DNA of 8,987 nucleotides from an uncultured Collinsella sp. (GCA_902494815.1 CABUVB010000063.1:1-8987), one strand, 5' to 3'; counted from the stretch's first letter, positions 1-6,110 are shown. Notes: generated from the sequence alone by a model not told the origin. Numbers and translations are program-made.

Positions 1-596
1 AACACGGTTTGGATAAGGCGCCGGAATTTGGGCACGGGCGCCTTTGCCGCCAGGGTCCCGGGCCTTGTGGCGCCGAGCACGAGTATCGACGAGAGAAGGA
101 AGGGGATGAAGGGAAGGAAGGACGGCGCCTGGGCAATGGCGTAGGGCAGGAAGGAGAGGAACGGCAGGTCGTTTGCGGAGGCCGGGATATCCGCGATGCC
201 GGAGCTGCTCAGAGCGCGGCAATATGCGAGCTCTGCGTCATTGGTCTCCTGGTCCCCCACGATGGACCCGGATTGGAAGCCCTCGTCCATGAGCGCGTAG
301 TAGCTCTCGGCAGAGTCGAGAAAGGCGGCGTCGGTTTGAGCGGCGAGGGCGGCGTTCGCGTATCTTGCAAGCTCAGCGTCATCTTGCTGCTCTGGCGATA
401 GGTCTGTGCCGCTGGCCCGGGGCGCGCGCGTATTGAATGCGTCGACAAAGCCCTGCATGCCCTGCTTCATAAAGAAGGGGCCGTAGATGGGTGAATTGAA
501 CGCAATGGGGACGGAAAAGGCTGCAGCAAGAACGAGCGTGGAAATCCATACGGCCTTGTCTCTTAGGATTAGTTTGAGAAGAAGTCGACAGTACAT
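1..596 (-). CDS. ABC-2-like exporter permease, C-terminus beyond window edge
   Basis: The first 198 residues are visible. The reading frame is open from ATG at 596-594 to the window edge, and a TGA lies directly before that ATG, so this is the first possible ATG. A weak AGGTG motif sits about 8 bases upstream. The layout is a short basic N-terminus (LLLKLILRDK), a membrane helix at about 16-35, an outside domain of about 110 residues rich in Ala, Asp, Glu and Ser, and a second hydrophobic stretch at about 150-176. It then re-enters the cytoplasm with a basic segment ending KFRRLIQ. This is the same plan as each half of the fused permease at 1493-3715, including an LxxxAPxxxxxRL-type segment after the second helix. 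I therefore read it as a paralogous permease that may share the ATPase at 747-1487. It lies on the same strand 150 bases downstream of that ATPase. Substrate is unknown. Being a permease is likely; belonging to ABC-2 is inferred from context. Confidence 0.72.
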   Translation of the reverse strand, partial: MYCRLLLKLILRDKAVWISTLVLAAAFSVPIAFNSPIYGPFFMKQGMQGFVDAFNTRAPRASGTDLSPEQQDDAELARYANAALAAQTDAAFLDSAESYYALMDEGFQSGSIVGDQETNDAELAYCRALSSSGIADIPASANDLPFLSFLPYAIAQAPSFLPFIPFLLSSILVLGATRPGTLAAKAPVPKFRRLIQTV

Positions 597-693
597 TCAG
601 AAGCACCTGCATTCCTCAAAGAATCGTTAGATTAAAAGTAACAGATTGAATGAAGATGCGCGCGGCGGGGGCGAGGCGAATGGCTGAACGGTA

Positions 694-721
694 TCGATAT
701 GCGGGTTTAACGGCATATCGA
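694..721. promoter_or_regulatory. Perfect 9-bp inverted repeat, candidate operator or RNA hairpin
   Basis: TCGATATGC and GCATATCGA are separated by 10 bases (GGGTTTAACG on the plus strand). The dyad is the main structure in the 150-base gap between the ATPase stop (747) and the start of the second permease (596). No T-run follows it on either strand, so it is a poor intrinsic terminator. A regulator site or a processing/stability hairpin in the cluster mRNA is more likely. I could not place a convincing -35/-10 pair for the downstream permease. Confidence 0.5.
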
Positions 722-746
722 CCACATAGATTATTAACTCGCATTT

Positions 747-1487
747 CTACCCGCCCTTTTCGTAGAGTCGCCGATACGTGCTTAGCGCACCCTCGGCGCG
801 TCCGGCAGGCTTTGCGAAATGGGATCCAGGAGACTTCGGCGCAGCATCATCTTGCGGAATGCTTCTAATGAGCCTCCCATCCTTCAAAAACAGAATCTCA
901 TCGCACAGCCTATCGACCGAATCCAAGATGTGGGATGACATGATGATGCACGTACCAGAATCGGCCAGCTTCCTGAGAATCTCGGAATGCAAGTCCACCC
1001 TGCTGGGGTCGAGCGCGTTCATGGGCTCATCTAATAGAAGGTACCGCGCGCCCGTCGCATACGCAATCGCCAGGGTAAGCTGCTGCTTCATGCCCTGGCT
1101 CAGAGTGCGGATCCTCATCTTCGCGAACTCGCCTATCTGCGTTTGTTCCACTATCTCTTCGATATCGCGAGCATGCGGCCACATATCGCAAACCATCTTG
1201 AGGTGATCTTCCGCACGCAATCCGGGATACAGCAGCGTCCCCTCACCAGGTGCATAGAAGATCATAGAACGGACCTCTCTCGCACCCGTACCCTGCACCT
1301 CATCCAGAACGATGCTCCCGTCCACGCGAGGACCCGGCAAACCTGCCATCGCACGCAGCAACGTCGTCTTTCCATGCCCGTTCGGAGCGACGAGACCGTA
1401 GACCGTACCCGGGGCAAACTCAGCGTTCACCGAATCTACGAGCACCTTCTTTCCATAAGAGATCGTCAGCGTTTGAAGGTCAATCAT
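747..1487 (-). CDS. ABC transporter ATP-binding protein
   Basis: This is a 246-residue cytoplasmic nucleotide-binding subunit expected to power the permease encoded just upstream. Numbered from this start, Walker A is APNGHGKTT (34-42), the signature motif is LSQGMKQQ (129-136), Walker B is LLLDEP (150-155), the D-loop is NALD (157-160) and the switch histidine is in SSH (184-186). Two deviations stand out. Walker A begins with Ala instead of Gly, and the usual Q-loop glutamine is Gly in YAPGEG (78-83). An upstream in-frame ATG at 1496 would overlap the permease stop as ATGA, but the AAAGGGG ribosome site (1503-1497) touches that ATG and lies 9 bases from the ATG at 1487. The latter also gives the usual family opening (MIDLQTLTISYGKK). 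The roughly 45-residue tail after the catalytic core is ordinary for exporter ATPases. Translation is probably coupled to the permease. Specificity cannot be read from the sequence. Confidence 0.95.
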   Translation of the reverse strand: MIDLQTLTISYGKKVLVDSVNAEFAPGTVYGLVAPNGHGKTTLLRAMAGLPGPRVDGSIVLDEVQGTGAREVRSMIFYAPGEGTLLYPGLRAEDHLKMVCDMWPHARDIEEIVEQTQIGEFAKMRIRTLSQGMKQQLTLAIAYATGARYLLLDEPMNALDPSRVDLHSEILRKLADSGTCIIMSSHILDSVDRLCDEILFLKDGRLIRSIPQDDAAPKSPGSHFAKPAGRAEGALSTYRRLYEKGG

Positions 1488-1492
1488 CGAGA

Positions 1493-3715
1493 TCATCCCC
1501 TTTCGATCTTTGGAACACTCAGGCGCACCATCAACGGAGATACGGCGCCCAAGACCACCAGCAGAGCGCCCGATGCGCCGACGACCTCTCCAAAAGGCAT
1601 CGCGTTCGTCCCTCGCCCAAGGAACCCAATCGTCCCCACCTGGGAAGCGGGATCAAACGAGGCGAATGGAGCCAGCAGCGCGACGCCCATGCCCACGCTT
1701 TCAACATGAGCGCTCAACGAACCCAACACCAAGAGAACCGCGCAAACCATTCCGGTGACAACGGGGTTGCGGCTAATCGCTGCTGTCAACGCAGCGACGA
1801 CGGAAATCACGCCGTATGCCATGACCAGCAACGGAATACTGCACAACACCGCCTTCCCCACCATGGACGTTGTCGAAGCTCCCGCCCGAATGAGAGCGAC
1901 GGGATACTCCGATCCACCCGCACCGTTCTTAATCACGGACACAACGACAGCGGGAACCATCGACACCAAAAGCAGCACCAAGCCAAGCAGGAGAGCCAGC
2001 GCAACAGCCGTCAGAAAACGCACATGCGCTGTTGCGGGGATCTGGAGAACCAGAAGGGAACGACACTGCAGGTGGGTGCACGCGAGCGATGTGACAACCA
2101 CGGGCAACAGCAAAAATAAGGAGGGAAGCGCTGCCTGAAGATACGAAAGGAGGATTAATGGGGGCATCTTCGTACTTAACTTGTAAACCTTGGGGTCCGG
2201 CAAGCTCGCGATCGACTCAAGCAGAAGGGCGCGCGCCTCCGCACGAGAAGGAGTCTCCGGCTCGATTCCGATCGATTGCAGGAGAGTCGCATCTGCCGCG
2301 CCCAGCTCACCTCGAGCGCGCTCGTACGTCGCAAGGCTTCGAAACCCCTCCGCAGGCATAGGCGCGTACACGAAACCCGAAAGAGCATCCCGCATGTCTT
2401 CCAGGGCCGCTTTGCCCTCGACGTCCATATTCGCAGCGTTCTGCTCTAGATACCGATCTATTGAACGGAGCTCCCCATCCCTATACCGAACAGCGGAAAC
2501 GTTATCAGCGTCAGGAAACATCTCGACCAGAGCCGGGGCCAGCATCGTCGTCGACATTGCAATCGCGCATACGGCGAGGGTAGGAGAACGCAGGAGCAGT
2601 TTCCCCATCGTTCTTACGTATGCAACGGCGGAGGCACAAGCGCTCGAACGAGTTGCCGTTCTCGATGCAGTGAAGGAACCTCTCTCAAGACAAATCGGGG
2701 ATATCGGGCACGCGCAGCCGCTCTTTCCAGCAACGCAAAGCAGGCTAATTGCCAGCACCTCGATCCCGATTGCGCATACGAGGGCAATCGCGCCACGCTC
2801 GAAGCAAAGTCCAGGCAGATTCACTATCTGCGTTGTCGGGTACGGGCTATAGGCGCCGACGGTCAACTCAGTGTTCGCATACGTAAGGGGATTCAACAGG
2901 GCGAACTCACGTAAAGCGATGGATCTTCCGTAATACCCGGGAACCATCGTCACCCCCATCAGGGCACATACGAACACGATTCCAAGCGTAGGGTTATTGG
3001 CAATCTTCACGGCAAGGTGAACGACAAGCGAGATGAACGCTGCCACCAAGAATTGCATGATGGCCGTCTGCGCGAACACCAGCCAAGCCGGTTTGATAAC
3101 CGGAGTCGCATATTGAATGTAGCCTATCGGATAGAACGGCGAGCCCGGGCCATTCTTCACAAGCGCGGCGATTATCCCTGGAAGATTGATGGCGAGGACG
3201 GCAAGCATTGCAAAAACACTCGCCCATACGCTCGATGCAACAAGTCTACCCAGCTCGCCCATCGGTGCCTGGATGATGAGCTTTTCACGTTTGTTAAGAC
3301 GCGCGGCAAGGAACGAGACGGCAACGGCCGTTGCGACCCATAGCAAGTACTCCTTCGATCCGTCATAATAGGTGTACTCTCCATCCGATATCTGCAGAAA
3401 CGGAAGTAGGGGAGAGAGCGGTGCCAAGATAAGACGTCCCGCGGCAAGAGGGTACAGAAGCGCGGGCATGCTTGATGAAGAGGTATAGACACCGTCCTCC
3501 CCCGCATTCACAAGCGCATCCGCATAGGATGCTGACAATTCCTGCTCAACACGGGTTATTCCCGACTCGAGGTATTCAACCCGTCCGTCGATGCCAGCCG
3601 CGCTCCTGAAGACGGGCAGAGCACAAAGAACCATCAACGCAACAACGACAACACAGAGCGACCTGGAGGAGAGAAGCGACCTAAAGATCGCCTTCGAGAT
3701 TTTGAGCATATTCAT
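1493..3715 (-). CDS. Fused, tandemly duplicated ABC exporter permease
   Basis: This is a 740-residue integral membrane protein built from two copies of one domain. Each half starts with a basic stretch and a helix (about 19-38 and 377-397), has an outside domain, re-enters at about 124-138 and 520-545, and ends with four or so more helices. Internal homology is visible: KNGPGSPFYPIGYI (187-200) matches KNGAGGSEYPVALI (596-609) at the same place after a helix, and NNPTLGIVFVCAL (240-252) matches RNPVVTGMVCAVL (649-661). The halves are joined by a cytoplasmic linker at about 330-372 rich in Cys, Ser and Arg. A single chain thus supplies both membrane domains an ABC-2 exporter needs, with the ATPase next door. 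Start choice: an ATG at 3733 is also in frame, but the ATG at 3715 has AAGG six bases upstream; 3709 is a third option. The ABC-2 type is inferred from layout and the ATPase neighbour. The substrate (peptide, lipid or drug) is unknown. Confidence 0.9.
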   Translation of the reverse strand: MNMLKISKAIFRSLLSSRSLCVVVVALMVLCALPVFRSAAGIDGRVEYLESGITRVEQELSASYADALVNAGEDGVYTSSSSMPALLYPLAAGRLILAPLSPLLPFLQISDGEYTYYDGSKEYLLWVATAVAVSFLAARLNKREKLIIQAPMGELGRLVASSVWASVFAMLAVLAINLPGIIAALVKNGPGSPFYPIGYIQYATPVIKPAWLVFAQTAIMQFLVAAFISLVVHLAVKIANNPTLGIVFVCALMGVTMVPGYYGRSIALREFALLNPLTYANTELTVGAYSPYPTTQIVNLPGLCFERGAIALVCAIGIEVLAISLLCVAGKSGCACPISPICLERGSFTASRTATRSSACASAVAYVRTMGKLLLRSPTLAVCAIAMSTTMLAPALVEMFPDADNVSAVRYRDGELRSIDRYLEQNAANMDVEGKAALEDMRDALSGFVYAPMPAEGFRSLATYERARGELGAADATLLQSIGIEPETPSRAEARALLLESIASLPDPKVYKLSTKMPPLILLSYLQAALPSLFLLLPVVVTSLACTHLQCRSLLVLQIPATAHVRFLTAVALALLLGLVLLLVSMVPAVVVSVIKNGAGGSEYPVALIRAGASTTSMVGKAVLCSIPLLVMAYGVISVVAALTAAISRNPVVTGMVCAVLLVLGSLSAHVESVGMGVALLAPFASFDPASQVGTIGFLGRGTNAMPFGEVVGASGALLVVLGAVSPLMVRLSVPKIERG
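1497..1503 (-). promoter_or_regulatory. Ribosome binding site that decides the ATPase start
   Basis: On the minus strand AAAGGGG is followed immediately by ATGATCTCGATG. The first ATG (1496) has no spacer; the second (1487) has 9 bases. Spacing therefore favours the second ATG. The site lies inside the last codons of the permease gene, which fits translational coupling. Confidence 0.6.
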
Positions 3716-3748
3716 CGCCAACCTTAACCTCATCCAGTCGGAACAGAG

Positions 3749-3771
3749 GGGCCGAACAAAATGCTCGGCCC
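3749..3771 (-). other. Leader hairpin upstream of the fused permease
   Basis: GGGCCGA and TCGGCCC form the arms. On the minus-strand RNA the stem extends through a G-U, a C-G and an A-U pair to ten base pairs with a three-base loop. It ends about 33 bases before the chosen permease start and is not followed by a T-run in that direction. It could stabilise the 5' end of the exporter mRNA or act as an attenuator. On the plus strand the same stem has one A-C mismatch. Confidence 0.45.
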
Positions 3772-3778
3772 TTATTAC

Positions 3779-3807
3779 TTGCCGGCAAAGTCAATTTAAC
3801 ATAAACT
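3779..3807 (+). promoter_or_regulatory. Candidate sigma-70 promoter for the DUF2975/HTH unit
   Basis: TTGCCG (3779-3784) and TAAACT (3802-3807) are separated by 17 bases, each matching the consensus at four of six positions. Transcription would start near 3814, giving a leader of about 35 bases with GGAGG at 3840-3844, five bases before the ATG at 3850. The -10 lies inside the 3795-3813 dyad, so a bound protein would block it. Confidence 0.35.
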
Positions 3808-3813
3808 GTTAAA
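3795..3813. promoter_or_regulatory. Perfect TTTAACA-N5-TGTTAAA dyad, candidate shared operator
   Basis: This perfect 7-bp inverted repeat lies in the 134-base divergent intergenic region between the exporter genes (minus) and the DUF2975/HTH unit (plus). It covers the best -10 candidate for the plus-strand unit (3802-3807) and directly abuts a TTGACT -35-like hexamer on the minus strand (3794-3789). A site so placed could control both directions. The obvious candidate binder is the HTH protein at 4372-4623. The region is AT-rich, so chance symmetry is possible. Confidence 0.55.
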
Positions 3814-3849
3814 AAGTAACCTGGGTTTTTAAATTCTTCGGAGGTTATT

Positions 3850-4362
3850 ATGAGTTCCGACAATCGCACTCCCCGGCTTCATTCCTTCCGCATCGCATGT
3901 GCGATAGCCTCTGCGACCCTTTGCGCCACCGCCATCGCACAAGTGGCGTTCTCCTTAAAGCCAGCAATCGAAGTGCTCGACAACCCTGTAATTGCAGACT
4001 CCCCCGCGTATCCAGCCCTTGCGATCTCGACATTGGTCCCTGCCGTCATCGGTATCGCTACGACCATCCTCAGCGCCGTTCTCGTGTGGACGATCAAGAG
4101 CGGAGACCCCTTCAAGAAAGGGTCTGCGACATGCTTGAAGGTGCTCGGCATTCTCTTCGTTGTTCAAGCTGCCACCAGCCTCTACGCCGGCTCACTCAAA
4201 ACCTCCGTTTCGATGTTTGGCGGCGAGGGGGCCGTCGGCGCCCAAGAGATCGCTTCATCATTCGATTGGACCTCTCTGGTTCTCGGCATCGTCCTGTTCA
4301 TGCTTTCCCAGCTCTTCTTGTACGCCCGAGAGCTGTACCTCGACTCCGACGAGATTGCGTAA
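3850..4362 (+). CDS. DUF2975-like four-helix membrane protein
   Basis: This 170-residue protein has four predicted membrane helices, at about 13-35, 57-81, 96-113 and 139-157. The loop between helices 1 and 2 (36-56) and the Gly-rich loop between 3 and 4 (about 114-138) contain most polar residues. The end of helix 4 and the tail, MLSQLFLYARELYLDSDE, match the family pattern in which the last helix runs into an acidic tail after a conserved Phe and Leu. Size and topology fit the family. The strongest support is the neighbour: DUF2975 genes are typically paired with a small YozG-like HTH gene, as in Bacillus subtilis yoaS/yozG, and such a gene follows nine bases later. GGAGG five bases before the ATG makes the start secure. 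The molecular role is unknown. A sensor or anti-regulator acting with the HTH partner is my inference. Confidence 0.82.
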   Translation: MSSDNRTPRLHSFRIACAIASATLCATAIAQVAFSLKPAIEVLDNPVIADSPAYPALAISTLVPAVIGIATTILSAVLVWTIKSGDPFKKGSATCLKVLGILFVVQAATSLYAGSLKTSVSMFGGEGAVGAQEIASSFDWTSLVLGIVLFMLSQLFLYARELYLDSDEIA

Positions 4363-4371
4363 GGAAACGCC

Positions 4372-4623
4372 ATGCCCGTAATTGTTCGCCTCGACAAGAT
4401 CATGGCCGAGCGAAAGATTTCCTCGAACGAACTTGCCGAAAGGATTGGAACCACGCCCGTGAACCTGTCCCGTATTAAAAAAGGGCATATTCGCGGCATT
4501 CGCTTCAACACACTCGAGCAGCTATGCCTCGCCCTTCGTTGCCAACCCGGAGACCTTCTCGAAGTCATGAGCGAAGAGGATGCCCGAAAGGAGTTCGGAC
4601 TCGATTGGTCCGCCGAGGATTAG
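4372..4623 (+). CDS. YozG-like Cro/C1-type HTH transcriptional regulator
   Basis: This 83-residue protein is a small DNA-binding regulator of the Cro/C1 (HTH_26, YozG-like) type. It opens with IVRLDKIMAERKISSNELAE, continues with the turn and recognition helix GTTPVNLSRIKKG (26-38), then RFNTLEQLCLALRCQPGDLLE (44-64). The CQPGDLLE ending is characteristic of this family, whose members usually stop soon after it. Here an extra tail of about 19 residues (acidic, ending LDWSAED) follows, possibly the product of a fusion at the downstream junction. AAGGA overlaps the stop codon of the DUF2975 gene and lies six bases before the ATG, so the two genes are translationally linked. Autoregulation and control of the divergent exporter through the dyad at 3795-3813 is inference. 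Its TAG stop is in frame with the integrase remnant that follows. Confidence 0.92.
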   Translation: MPVIVRLDKIMAERKISSNELAERIGTTPVNLSRIKKGHIRGIRFNTLEQLCLALRCQPGDLLEVMSEEDARKEFGLDWSAED

Positions 4624-5349
4624 AGGGCGGTCGTACTCGCCCTGCACACGGGGATGCGAATCGGCGAGGTCTGCGGCCTTCGGTGGTGCGATGTGGATTT
4701 CGAGACGGGCCTGATCTCGATCAGACACTCGGTGGCGTACGCGAAGGGAATGGGTTCGTTCATCAAGGACACCAAGACCCATGACGCCAGGGGTATCCCC
4801 ATCGACCCGGTCGGCCTACTCCCCTTCCTGAAGGAGACCCACGAGATCGACTGCGGAAAGCTGCGCTTGCGCGGCCTTACCGGAGCGGTCGAGATCGGGG
4901 ACTGCTACATCCTGTCGGAGCCGGGCGCGACCTTCGCGACGACAAGCTATATCCGCAGGGCGTTCAAGACGTTCTCGGAGACCAACGGCCTCATGGGCAC
5001 CAACGACGAGCTGATCACGTTCCACGGCCTTCGCCACACGTTCGCAACGCAGTGGATCCGCCAAGGCGGCGATATCAAGGCGCTCCAATCGATCCTCGGC
5101 CACAAGGACGCCATGGCGACGCTCAACGTCTACGCCGACATCGAGCCCATCTCCAAAATCCATAACATGCTGCGCGCCACGCCGTGCCTTTGGCGCGGGC
5201 ACCTCGGGCCGAGGGTCGATCCGGGTCCCATGTTCCAACAGAGGATCCAGGAGTCCATCGAGACGCTCCAGGCGTTCGGCTACGGCATCACCGAGCCGGA
5301 CGACCGAAATATCGCCATACGCGACGTGAAGACGAACAGTTGGCTCTAG
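4624..5349 (+). pseudogene. Tyrosine recombinase/integrase, 5'-truncated
   Basis: An open frame beginning directly after the HTH stop encodes the catalytic domain of a phage- or ICE-type tyrosine integrase. It starts RAVVLALHTGMRIGE, the usual entry to the domain. From the Met at 4654 the catalytic set is complete: Arg2, Lys41 (DTKTHDARGIP), His124 and Arg127 (HGLRHTFAT), His150 (LGHKD) and the nucleophile Tyr160 (LNVYA). The N-terminal arm-binding and core-binding domains, normally 150 or more residues, are absent. The ATG at 4654 has no spaced ribosome site and would start one residue before the first catalytic Arg. I therefore call it a 5' deletion remnant, probably not expressed as an active enzyme. 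The roughly 60 residues after Tyr160 are not recognisable to me and may belong to something else. It marks an integrated element next to the exporter cluster. Confidence 0.82.
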
Positions 5350-5405
5350 CTCACCGAGTACGCGGCAGTGCTGGGCCCATCCCAACTGAGGTCACGGTGG
5401 TCCGA

Positions 5406-5449
5406 TAGGGGCGCCGCCCGCGGCATGCGCCGCGGAGCGGTATCCCCTA
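5406..5449. repeat. Large GC-rich stem-loop
   Basis: CCGCGGC (5418-5424) and GCCGCGG (5429-5435) pair perfectly around the loop ATGC. The stem continues with CCGC/GCGG (5414-5417 and 5437-5440, one bulged A). After a small internal loop it continues with TAGGGG/CCCCTA (5406-5411 and 5444-5449), for about 17 base pairs in all. No T-run follows on the plus strand. It could be a factor-dependent terminator, the end of a mobile element, or a recombination-associated palindrome beside the integrase remnant. Confidence 0.55.
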
Positions 5450-5675
5450 CCGAAGGGCGGGGATGCCCTCCGCTTCCAGTTCGGAATCAGCCGTCGGAGG
5501 CGTTCGGCTGACTGCGGGAACGGCCTGTCCGCTCAATGTGTTCGGCTGAGATCGGAAATCAACCCAACACGAGCCGGACACGCGCCAGACGGCTCTTCCC
5601 CGTACGGCCTTCCCCCTTACGCTCATGTTGCAGGCATGTAACGCCGCAGCGAGCGCGCCTTTTTTGCGCCAGACA

Positions 5676-5698
5676 GGTACAATGATGAACACTGTACC
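5676..5698 (+). promoter_or_regulatory. Candidate -10 box inside an inverted repeat, ACT-gene promoter
   Basis: TACAAT (5678-5683) matches the -10 consensus at five of six positions and would start transcription near 5690, about 55 bases before the ACT gene. I see no good -35 at 16-18 bases. The -10 overlaps GGTACA (5676-5681), which is mirrored by TGTACC (5693-5698) across 11 bases, a possible operator straddling the start site. Confidence 0.35.
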
Positions 5699-5745
5699 GT
5701 AGCGGAGCGCCCCGCGCGCGCCGCAACCACGCGAAAGGGTTTCCC

Positions 5746-6033
5746 ATGGCCGAGATCTCGTCCTCCCGTATCGTCATCACCGTCCTTGGCAAGAACCGCC
5801 CCGGCATCGTCGCCGGCGTCACCCGCGTCCTGGGCGAGGCCAACGTCGACATCCGCGACATCACGCAGTCCATTATCGAGGACATCTTCACCATGACCAT
5901 GCTGGCCGATACCGCCGAGTCCAAGCTCGACTTCGCTGAGCTGCAGAAGGCCCTGGCCGAGGCCGGCGAGCTTTCGGGCGTCAACGTGTCCATCCAGCGC
6001 GAGGACGTCTTTAACTTTATGTACCGCCTGTAG
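5746..6033 (+). CDS. ACT-domain protein, UPF0237 family
   Basis: This 95-residue protein consists essentially of one ACT domain, a small ligand-binding fold that usually senses amino acids. Motifs are VITVLGKNRPGIVAGVTRVL (about 10-29), where the Gly at the end of strand 1 and the following Pro-Gly-Ile form the typical ligand site, then NVDIRDITQSIIEDIFTMTML and the family-specific end IQREDVFNFMYRL. Length and the QRED-F-MyR ending fit UPF0237. In many Gram-positive genomes this gene precedes a UPF0210 (PFL) gene; here citrate synthase follows instead, 77 bases downstream. AAGGG six bases before the ATG supports the start. It may be co-transcribed with the citrate synthase gene, as no terminator lies between them. 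A role as an amino-acid-responsive regulator is plausible but not shown. Confidence 0.93.
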   Translation: MAEISSSRIVITVLGKNRPGIVAGVTRVLGEANVDIRDITQSIIEDIFTMTMLADTAESKLDFAELQKALAEAGELSGVNVSIQREDVFNFMYRL

Positions 6034-6110
6034 CGAGCAAGCCGCCGGGGATTGCCTGACACGCGCATGCCCATGCAAACCACCCCGATGCGGCCCGGAG
6101 AGGAGCGCAC

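Larger units (their letters stand above)
5350..5745. other. Gene-free junction region with several hairpins
   Basis: I find no convincing gene here on either strand. Besides the structures listed separately, it holds an imperfect stem at 5452-5476, a TCAGCCG/CGGCTGA inverted repeat (5487-5493 and 5505-5511), a direct repeat of GTTCGGCTGA (5502-5511 and 5540-5549), a GAGCCG/CGGCTC inverted repeat (5571-5576 and 5590-5595), and six T residues at 5660-5665. The left half probably belongs to the decayed element. The right half should carry the promoter of the ACT-domain gene. Confidence 0.5.

Noticed and set aside
9..401. Plus-strand open frame of 130 codons
   Set aside because: Antisense to the partial permease, low-complexity Gly/Glu/Arg composition, no ribosome site or family motif.
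1143..2852. Several plus-strand open frames of 120-220 codons
   Set aside because: All lie antisense to the ATPase and the fused permease, whose motifs and membrane helices are clear; the frames are Arg/Ser/Thr-rich with no recognisable domain.
3772..3794. Full sigma-70 promoter for the exporter using TTGACT on the minus strand
   Set aside because: TTGACT is a good -35, but the only -10-like hexamer (TAATAA) lies 11 bases away, and the correct spacing gives GGGCCG.
3897..4478. Plus-strand open frame of 193 codons overlapping the DUF2975 and HTH genes
   Set aside because: Shifted-frame shadow, rich in Arg and His, without a ribosome site; the two overlapped genes have strong ribosome sites and family matches.
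4816..5385. Minus-strand open frame of 189 codons
   Set aside because: Antisense to the integrase domain whose catalytic residues are all readable; composition typical of GC-rich antisense frames.
5651..5670. Six T residues after GC-rich sequence as a terminator
   Set aside because: No stable stem ends just before the T-run; only a four-base GCGC self-complement is present.
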